From Competibacteraceae bacterium UBA2792 (GTDB lineage Bacteria; Pseudomonadota; Gammaproteobacteria; Competibacterales; Competibacteraceae), in NCBI GenBank assembly GCA_002352125.1, contig DEHU01000033.1, positions 6,654-15,539 on the forward strand: a stretch of 8,886 bases of DNA, given 5' to 3'. The notes beneath the pieces are model-generated. The model did not search any database. It worked only from the letters and a program-made list of their open reading frames with translations, and was not told the origin of the DNA. Shown piece after piece: positions 1-5,152 of the stretch. The position numbers and the translations under genes are program-made. Positions within the stretch are counted from its first letter, which is position 1, and the number at the start of each line of letters is the position of its first letter.

Positions 1-1157
1 TTGGCCAGAAATTCGCTCTTGGCCCGGTTGGCGGCATCGGCGGCTTCCTTGGCGTTTTTGAGTTCTTCGGTACGCGCTTCGACCCGTTTTTCCAGGTCGT
101 TCTGGTAGGCGGTCAGTCGAGCGTTGTTTTTCTCGATGGTGTCCAACATCTGGTTGATGGCGAAGCCGAGTTGGGCGACCTCGTCGGTATTGTTGGAAAG
201 GAAGCGGGAATTGAGCCGGCCGGATTGGACTTGGCGAGCGACCTCGGAAATATCCCGGATCGGCCAGATGATCTTGCGCGCCATCGCATGCAGCAGGATG
301 CCGAAGAACAGCATCGTGAACAGGATAAAAAGCAACAGCGAGTGCCGGATATGATCGCGAATGATTTGGCTGGCCTGCAATTCCTGTCGATACGCATCGA
401 TGGCTCCCGCAGAAATGTCCAACAGCAATTGGATCAGACGACGGGTGAGATCGTCGAATTTGTGGTTAACGGTTTCTATTTTATTTTCCAGATCAATATC
501 TTGGTTCAGCATCGCCCGGTAACGATCAACGTGAGAACGAAAGCGAACATCATCGCGCAGCGATGATCGCTCGATATCGTGTAGCAGAGAGCCAAAGACG
601 ATGTTGAGGCCATCGTATTTGAGCTCCGAGCGCGCGAGGAAATAGCTTTCCTGGAAGTGGTTGACGTCGAACAGCGATTTGTACAAGGCGGTGGCGTTCG
701 GCACGGAGAAGATGGTCGAGGTCAATGCCTGATAATTCGAATCGAATCCGGTTTTGTTCAAGCGTTGCTGGGTCTTGAGTTGAATCAGTTGGCCGAAGAG
801 GTTTTGATATTCCGATAACAGCATCGAGATTTCATCGATTTTGCTCGGCGTCAATATCTTGGAGATGCTCGGATTCAGTTGACGAACATTCGCCTTTGCT
901 TCGTTCAACAGCGTGGCGAAGCGTCGTTCGGCATCCAAGCGATTTTGCGACAGCGCCGCCTGTTCCCAAAACCGGATTTCCCAGAACTCCCGTTCCAAGC
1001 TGCGGGTTTCCCGGTTGGTGATCGTGGCTAGCTCGGCGCGGGTAGCACTCGCGGACAATCGTTCCAGAAACAGAACCATCCCGGTGTAGGCGGCGCCGAA
1101 CAGCACCAGAAACAAACCGGTCATCAGATAAAAACGCTGTTTTACGGTGCCGAACAT
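1..1157 (-). CDS. Membrane sensor histidine kinase, N-terminal part (HAMP), cut by window edge
   Basis: Uninterrupted reading frame of 385 codons from ATG at 1157 to the window edge. Residues 9-31 form a first membrane helix. Residues 32-272 are a mostly helical extracytoplasmic sensor region that I cannot assign to a family. Residues 273-290 form a second membrane helix. A HAMP linker follows at about 291-345, with the conserved W298-P299 and the D325-E326 pair. A coiled coil at about 353-382 ends in KSEFLA, the sequence that directly precedes the H-box (N-M-S-H-E-I-R-T-P) in HisKA kinases, so the phospho-acceptor His should lie just outside the window. The linker style is typical of hybrid kinases carrying receiver domains, but that part is not visible. 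A TTG at 1181 is the only other in-frame start before a stop; ATG is preferred, though no clear ribosome binding site precedes it. The role is inferred as autophosphorylation in response to an unknown periplasmic signal. Confidence 0.88.
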   Translation of the reverse strand, partial: MFGTVKQRFYLMTGLFLVLFGAAYTGMVLFLERLSASATRAELATITNRETRSLEREFWEIRFWEQAALSQNRLDAERRFATLLNEAKANVRQLNPSISKILTPSKIDEISMLLSEYQNLFGQLIQLKTQQRLNKTGFDSNYQALTSTIFSVPNATALYKSLFDVNHFQESYFLARSELKYDGLNIVFGSLLHDIERSSLRDDVRFRSHVDRYRAMLNQDIDLENKIETVNHKFDDLTRRLIQLLLDISAGAIDAYRQELQASQIIRDHIRHSLLLFILFTMLFFGILLHAMARKIIWPIRDISEVARQVQSGRLNSRFLSNNTDEVAQLGFAINQMLDTIEKNNARLTAYQNDLEKRVEARTEELKNAKEAADAANRAKSEFLA

Positions 1158-1463
1158 GGCGGTATCGCTGTGGCGGTGCAATCAAATCGTGAGGTTAGCC
1201 CCGGCCCGGCCGGATTCGATTTCCGGTTAGTTTTTGGTTTTCGCGGCCTTGATCGAGGCGAGTGCGGCCGGGACGAAAGATTCGACGGGCTTTGCGCGAT
1301 TGATGGGCTATATCGATCGTGATCGTAAACGGCATTCCAGTCGAGGTCGAGCGCCTGGAAAAATGATAAAGAATTTGGAAATGAAATGGCATAAATGGAT
1401 GCTTTGATTGAGCGGTTTGGAACGGGATCGTGGTGCGGCTTGCAAACGTGTTAAGCTAAATCG
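1158..1463. other. Divergent intergenic region between the kinase and mraZ-like gene
   Basis: A 306-base stretch with no convincing gene. The part from about 1360 to 1415 is visibly AT-richer than its surroundings and is the best place for divergent promoters of the kinase and the mraZ-like gene, but I could not fix a good -35/-10 pair. A small palindrome at 1314-1325 (CGATC-GT-GATCG) could be an operator. On the minus strand an open stretch at 1227-1307, with no start codon, ends in a protein-like tail (see findings). I did not see the triple TGGG(A/T)G-type direct repeats expected at classical MraZ-regulated mraZ promoters. Confidence 0.5.
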
Positions 1464-1988
1464 ATGGCGAATTTTCTCGGCGAATTCGAATGCAGGCTCG
1501 ATTCGAAAATGCGAATCGCGTTGCCGGCTGCGCTGAAAAAGCAATTGCCCGTCGAAGCGGAAGGTCGTTTCGTGGTCAACCGCGGTTTCGAGCAGCATCT
1601 GGTGCTGTATCCCTTCACCGAGTGGCGGCGCGTTACCGCCGAGCTGGATCGGCTCAACCCTTACGTCAAGAAGAACCGCGATTTCGTTCGCTACTTTCAC
1701 CGGGGCGCCACCGAGCTGGAGCTGGACGGTAGCGGTCGCTTGCTGTTGCCCCGCCGGCTGTTGGACTATGCCGGCATCCGCGAGGTCGTGGTGCTGCTGG
1801 CCTACGCTCAGCGCATCGAGTGCTGGGATCCGATCCTATACGAAAACTTGCTGTCCGACGAACCGGCCGATTTCGCCCGGCTGGCCGAGGAAATCATGGG
1901 TGGCGCGGGGCATTCCTCGGAACGGGACGGGGAGCGGTTTTCCGATTTCCGGGATTTGCCACCGCTGCCGCCGGGTTCGCGGCATTAG
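1464..1988 (+). CDS. mraZ: MraZ-family transcriptional regulator, stand-alone, Bacteroidota-like
   Basis: The 174-residue protein has the two AbrB/SpoVT-like halves of MraZ. Each half carries the family DxxxR motif: D13-S-K-M-R17 followed by IALPAALKKQLP, and D88-G-S-G-R92 followed by LLLPRRLL. Between them lie LYPFTEW and the VKKNRDFVRYF segment. MraZ proteins form ring-shaped oligomers that bind repeats upstream of their own operon and regulate the dcw (division and cell wall) cluster. Here no rsmH, ftsL, ftsI or mur gene follows; the next gene points the other way. The N-terminus (FLGEFECRLD) and the NRDFVRYF and CWDPILYE segments resemble, from memory, Bacteroidota MraZ rather than the MFRG-type gammaproteobacterial protein. 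The usual Gly in the first DxKGR motif is Met16. A charged, Pro-rich tail (about 147-174) makes it longer than the usual ~150 residues. The first ATG is the only reasonable start; the ribosome binding site is weak. Family call is firm; target and function are unknown. Confidence 0.88.
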   Translation: MANFLGEFECRLDSKMRIALPAALKKQLPVEAEGRFVVNRGFEQHLVLYPFTEWRRVTAELDRLNPYVKKNRDFVRYFHRGATELELDGSGRLLLPRRLLDYAGIREVVVLLAYAQRIECWDPILYENLLSDEPADFARLAEEIMGGAGHSSERDGERFSDFRDLPPLPPGSRH

Positions 1989-2028
1989 TCCGCCCGCTCC
2001 ATCGTGCCGGTGTGGCCGTGGCGCAGCC

Positions 2029-2051
2029 GGAGCGCGGCGTGCTTGCGCTCC
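2029..2051. terminator. GC-rich hairpin between converging mraZ-like and ynjD-like genes
   Basis: A perfect 7-bp stem (GGAGCGC at 2029-2035, GCGCTCC at 2045-2051) with a 9-base loop lies in the 62-base gap between the two converging stop codons and touches the ABC gene's stop codon. The position suits a shared bidirectional transcription end. No T-run follows on either strand, so it is not a classical intrinsic terminator. Confidence 0.3.
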
Positions 2052-2725
2052 TACGGTTCGCAACTGGTCTGCGGGTTTGTCCCGAGCGTGACGACCGGTC
2101 CTTGAGCGGCGTCGGCGTCGGCGGCATCGTGGGTTACCAGCAAAGTGGGCAAGCCGCGTTGGCGCGCGTGCTCGAAAACGAAAATCCGCATGCGCGTTCG
2201 CAAGTCGGCATCGAGCTTCGAAAACGGCTCGTCCAGCAGCAAGGTTTCCGGTTCCGCCAGCAGGGTGCGCATGAGTGCGGCGCGAACCCGCTGGCCGCCG
2301 GATAAAGTGGCCGGATCGCGCTCGCCCAATCCTTCCAGCCCGGCGTCTTGCAGCGCGGTTTCCACCCGAAGCCGCCGTTCGTGGCGGGGCCGTCCGGGCC
2401 GTAGACCAAAAGCCAGGTTCCCGGCCACGCTGAGGTGGGGAAACAGCAAGGCATCTTGAAACAGAATACCGGTTCGTCGCCGTTCCAGCGGCAATCCCAC
2501 CAAGTCCCGCCCGCCGAGCCGCACCGAACCTTCGGCCCGAAACGCCGGAGCCAGGGTGCCGCAGATGTAGCCGAGTAAAGTGGATTTGCCGCAGCCGCTC
2601 GGACCCATGACGGTGACCACCTCGCCGGGATGAACCGTCAGATTTAGCGGCGCGAACAGAGGGCGGCCTTGCAGGTCGATGCGCACGTCCGTCAAAACCA
2701 GAGCCTTGAATCGATCGGCGGGCAT
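2051..2725 (-). CDS. ynjD: ABC transporter ATP-binding protein, YnjD family
   Basis: A 224-residue nucleotide-binding subunit of an ABC importer; it would power uptake from the cytoplasmic face of a membrane permease. All ATPase motifs are present: Walker A GPSGCGKST (41-49), Q-loop Gln90 in GILFQDALLF, signature LSGGQ (141-145), Walker B LLLDEP (162-167) with catalytic Glu166, D-loop SKLD (169-172) and switch His199. The GILFQDALLF and DPATLSGGQRxRxAL stretches match, from memory, E. coli YnjD, the ATPase of the uncharacterised YnjBCD transporter. The substrate is unknown. No ynjB (binding protein) or ynjC (permease) gene is in the window; the gene upstream on the same strand is a TRAP permease 232 bases away. 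ATG at 2725 is preferred over an in-frame ATG at 2764 because homology begins just after it and a purine-rich GAGAAAAGAAAA precedes it; the longer form would add 13 residues. Confidence 0.85.
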   Translation of the reverse strand: MPADRFKALVLTDVRIDLQGRPLFAPLNLTVHPGEVVTVMGPSGCGKSTLLGYICGTLAPAFRAEGSVRLGGRDLVGLPLERRRTGILFQDALLFPHLSVAGNLAFGLRPGRPRHERRLRVETALQDAGLEGLGERDPATLSGGQRVRAALMRTLLAEPETLLLDEPFSKLDADLRTRMRIFVFEHARQRGLPTLLVTHDAADADAAQGPVVTLGTNPQTSCEP

Positions 2726-2957
2726 TTTTCTTTTCTCGCGGCCAGATTGATGTAAAGCGATCATCGCGAATCAAAACGCCGAAAGCCAGGCCGCCGCCGG
2801 CATCGGTCATCCGCTGCCAGCCGGGCGAACGAGGACTTTCCGGAGTGGTGCTCTGTGCCGGCCCTGTCTTCGGCCGCAGGCCTGGGGTTCTCGGTCCGGG
2901 CTTGCCGTGGCGGGCTGGTTGCGCCACGTATGGGCCGGGCTCGTCCGCCGCGCCGGT
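2726..2957. other. Gap between dctM and ynjD-like gene, with a hairpin
   Basis: I see no gene in these 232 bases. I looked for a remnant of a YnjC-type permease and found none. A perfect 7-bp stem with a 9-base loop (CGTGGCG at 2906-2912, CGCCACG at 2922-2928) sits about 30 bases after the dctM stop codon. It could weaken read-through from dctM, but no T-run follows on the minus strand. Any promoter for the ABC gene should be here; none is clear. Confidence 0.4.
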
Positions 2958-4424
2958 CTATGGCTGTTGGGGTTTTGGCGCTATCCGCTTGAACAGGTCG
3001 GCGGTATCCTCTGGTTGCGAGCCGGTTCCAGTATCGCGATTATTTTGCGGAACCAGGAGCCGGATCGGCGCTGGTTCGTCCGAGTGAACCGGACGGTCGA
3101 GGCCGACCGTCACCACGCCCGGAAACAGGATGATCAGCGTCACCATGATGAGCTGAATCGCCACGAACGGCACCGCGCCCCAGTAGATGTCGCTGGTGCG
3201 CACCATCGGCGGAGCGACGCTGCGCAGATAGAACAACGCAAAACCGAAGGGTGGATGCATGAACGAAGTCTGCATGTTGACGCCCATCAAAATGCCAAAC
3301 CAGACCAGATCGATGCCCAGCTTTTCGGCCACCGGCGCCAGCAACGGCAGGATGATGAAGCTGATCTCGAAGAAATCCAGGAAGAACGCCAGCAGAAACA
3401 CCATGACGTTGACCACGACCAGAAAACCCAACTGGCCACCGGGCAGATCCAGCAGCAGGTGTTCCACCCACAGGTCGCCGTCGACACCGCGAAACACCAA
3501 GCTGAACACGCTGGCGCCGATCAAGATGAAGATCACGAAACTAGCGATTTTGGCGGTGGCTTCCATCGCTTCGACTAACAGTTTCCGGTTCAGCTTGCGC
3601 TTAAAGATCGCCAACGCCAGCGCGCCGACCGCACCCAAGGCGCCACCCTCGGTCGGAGTGGCCCAACCGATGAAAATGCTGCCGAGCACCAGAAAGATCA
3701 ATAGCAGCGGCGGAATCATCGCCACGATCACCCGCATGACCAGTGCCCAACCGCGCAAGGTTCGCGCTGCCGGCGGCAGGGCCGGCGCGAGGTGCGGCCG
3801 AAAGATCGTGTTGAGCAGCACCCAGCCGATATACAGTCCGGTCAGTATGAGGCCGGGGATGAAAGCGCCCTTGTACATATCGCCGACCGAGCGGCCGAGC
3901 ACGTCGGCCATCACGATCAGCACCAACGAAGGCGGGATGATCTGCGCCAGGGTGCCGGATGCGGCGATCACGCCAGCCGCGAGCGATTTGTCGTAGCCGT
4001 AGCGCAGCATGATCGGCAACGAGATCAGCCCCATCGCGATCACCGAGGCGGCGACCACGCCGGTGGTAGCGGCCAGCAGGGCGCCGACGAAGATCACGGC
4101 GTAAGCCAACCCGCCGCGGACGCCGCCGAACAGTTGGCCGATGGTGTCGAGCAGGTCTTCGGCCATGCCGCTGCGTTCCAGCACCAGCCCCATGAAGGTG
4201 AAAAACGGGATCGCCAGCAGGATTTCGTTTTTCATGATCCCGAACACCCGGTCCGGGAACGCTTGCAGCAGATTGGGAGTCAGCAGGCCCAACTCGATGC
4301 CGATCAGGCCGAAGGTCATGCCGACCGCTGCCAGGGAAAAAGTCACCGGATAGCCGATCAACAGGAATAATACCAGCGCCGAAAACATGATCGGCGCCAT
4401 GTTGGCGACGAGAAATTCGGCCAC
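2958..4424 (-). CDS. dctM: TRAP transporter large permease subunit (DctM/FcbT3-like)
   Basis: A 488-residue, strongly hydrophobic inner-membrane protein, the large subunit that forms the ion-coupled transport path in TRAP importers. Family motifs visible are TGVVAASVIAMGLISLPIML (121-140), GYD at 143-145 leading to QIIPPS (161-166), GWATPTEGGALGA (253-265), FFLDFFEISFIILP (347-360) and MQTSFMHPPFGFALFYLR (384-401). The last two are characteristic of the mannitol/chloroaromatic-type (FcbT3) branch. The start is GTG at 4424, one base after the dctQ stop, with GGGAGGG seven bases upstream; an ATG at 4478 lies inside dctQ and lacks this support. The last ~47 residues (442-488) form a polar tail beyond the final membrane helix. 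Dicarboxylates or other organic acids are plausible substrates, but the sequence does not fix one, and specificity would come from a binding protein that is not in this window. Confidence 0.93.
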   Translation of the reverse strand: MAEFLVANMAPIMFSALVLFLLIGYPVTFSLAAVGMTFGLIGIELGLLTPNLLQAFPDRVFGIMKNEILLAIPFFTFMGLVLERSGMAEDLLDTIGQLFGGVRGGLAYAVIFVGALLAATTGVVAASVIAMGLISLPIMLRYGYDKSLAAGVIAASGTLAQIIPPSLVLIVMADVLGRSVGDMYKGAFIPGLILTGLYIGWVLLNTIFRPHLAPALPPAARTLRGWALVMRVIVAMIPPLLLIFLVLGSIFIGWATPTEGGALGAVGALALAIFKRKLNRKLLVEAMEATAKIASFVIFILIGASVFSLVFRGVDGDLWVEHLLLDLPGGQLGFLVVVNVMVFLLAFFLDFFEISFIILPLLAPVAEKLGIDLVWFGILMGVNMQTSFMHPPFGFALFYLRSVAPPMVRTSDIYWGAVPFVAIQLIMVTLIILFPGVVTVGLDRPVHSDEPAPIRLLVPQNNRDTGTGSQPEDTADLFKRIAPKPQQP

Positions 4425-4425
4425 G

Positions 4426-4959
4426 TTAGTGCCCTCCCTTGAATTCGGGCAACGCTCGATCACCGGTGAGGACGGCAACGCTCTTGATGATTTCGGATAC
4501 TCCTTGCAAGCTGAGCAGGCCGAACGCTGCCGGGATCGCGAACTTGAGCGGCCACCAGATCAGGCCGCCCGGGTTCGGCGAAGCTTCGCGGGTTTGGTAG
4601 GCGATCAGGGAGAAGCTCCAGGAATCGACGACGATCAGCAAGCAGACCGGCAACAAAAACAGCAAACCGCCGAGAATGTCGATCCATACCCGCGCGACCG
4701 GCGGAAGCCGGGAAGACAGGATATCGATGCGGACGTGGCCGCCTTCCTGCAGCGTCCAGGGCGAACAGAACAGGAACGTTAGCCCGAACATGAACCACTG
4801 GGCTTCCAGCAGCGCGTTCGAGCCCCAGTCCAGAGCGTAGCGAAGCGTGGCGGCGATGGCGCTGATCAGGGTGCAGAAAACGATCAGCCAAGCCATCCAA
4901 CGACCGATCGCTGCATTGAGAGCATCGATGGCCGCCGCGATGCGAAGCAGAAATTTCAT
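4426..4959 (-). CDS. dctQ: TRAP transporter small permease subunit (DctQ/FcbT2-like)
   Basis: A 177-residue inner-membrane protein with four predicted helices at about 21-42, 53-70, 91-112 and 137-156, the usual DctQ layout. Motifs QEGGHVRIDIL (71-81) after helix 2 and EASPNPGGLIWWPLKFAIP (125-143) before helix 4 match the FcbT2-like small subunits. These pair with FcbT3-like DctM, which follows directly. DctQ forms a complex with DctM and helps the binding protein dock. Start ATG at 4959 is preceded by a perfect AGGAGG four bases away. Upstream there is no dctP gene; the neighbour is a CheB-CheR fusion 193 bases away. dctQ is therefore probably the first gene of this transcript, or is read through from the gene upstream. 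Confidence 0.92.
   Translation of the reverse strand: MKFLLRIAAAIDALNAAIGRWMAWLIVFCTLISAIAATLRYALDWGSNALLEAQWFMFGLTFLFCSPWTLQEGGHVRIDILSSRLPPVARVWIDILGGLLFLLPVCLLIVVDSWSFSLIAYQTREASPNPGGLIWWPLKFAIPAAFGLLSLQGVSEIIKSVAVLTGDRALPEFKGGH
4432..4438 (-). promoter_or_regulatory. Ribosome binding site deciding the dctM GTG start
   Basis: On the minus strand GGGAGGG lies seven bases before the GTG at 4424, inside the last codons of dctQ. Together with the one-base gap between stop and start it indicates translational coupling of dctQ and dctM. Confidence 0.75.
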
Positions 4960-4963
4960 GTCG

Positions 4964-4969
4964 CCTCCT
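4964..4969 (-). promoter_or_regulatory. Ribosome binding site of dctQ
   Basis: AGGAGG on the minus strand, four bases before the ATG at 4959. It is the strongest ribosome binding site in the window and fixes this start. Confidence 0.8.
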
Positions 4970-5011
4970 GTGGGTGCGCTCGACCGGCGCGAGGGAGCGG
5001 CGTTGTTGGCG

Positions 5012-5097
5012 GTGGAACGACTGCCTCGCGCTGGCCGGGTTACGGGCTTCGCTCGCGAAGGCTACCCAAGTGTAGTTGCTGAAACGAGGCGTTCCAC
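5012..5097. repeat. Nested imperfect palindrome, possible dispersed repeat or structured leader
   Basis: The outer arms are GTGGAAC (5012-5018) plus GCCTCG (5023-5028), pairing with CGAGGC (5085-5090) plus GTTCCAC (5091-5097): 13 pairs with a four-base bulge. Inside, GGGT (5037-5040) pairs with ACCC (5064-5067), and CTTCGC (5047-5052) pairs with GCGAAG (5055-5060) around a two-base tip. It fills much of the 193-base gap between the CheB-CheR gene and dctQ. From memory, intergenic palindromes with GTGGAACG and GGGTTACG cores occur in many copies in several gammaproteobacteria, so a REP- or MITE-like element is plausible. It could also act as a terminator or leader structure; no T-run follows it. 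Confidence 0.55.
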
Positions 5098-5152
5098 TTG
5101 GAGAAATTCGAAAATCCCTCGCTCGGCAACGGGCGCGGGGTTCGAAGGCGAA

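Noticed and set aside
1195..1392. 65-codon minus-strand open frame in the intergenic region
   Set aside because: Arg-rich, no ribosome binding site, no recognisable motif, and overlaps the likely promoter area.
1836..2927. 363-codon minus-strand open frame overlapping the ABC gene
   Set aside because: Arg/Pro/Gly-rich shadow in a GC-rich region; the frame at 2051-2725 carries all ABC ATPase motifs.
2907..3578. Plus-strand open frame with a Trp-rich start and a His/Asp/Gln-rich body
   Set aside because: It lies opposite dctM. His/Gln/Asp-rich composition is what the reverse strand of a hydrophobic membrane gene gives; the start is GTG without a ribosome binding site.
3792..4370. Long plus-strand open frame opposite dctM
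   Set aside because: Same antisense composition effect; the minus-strand protein has clear TRAP motifs throughout.
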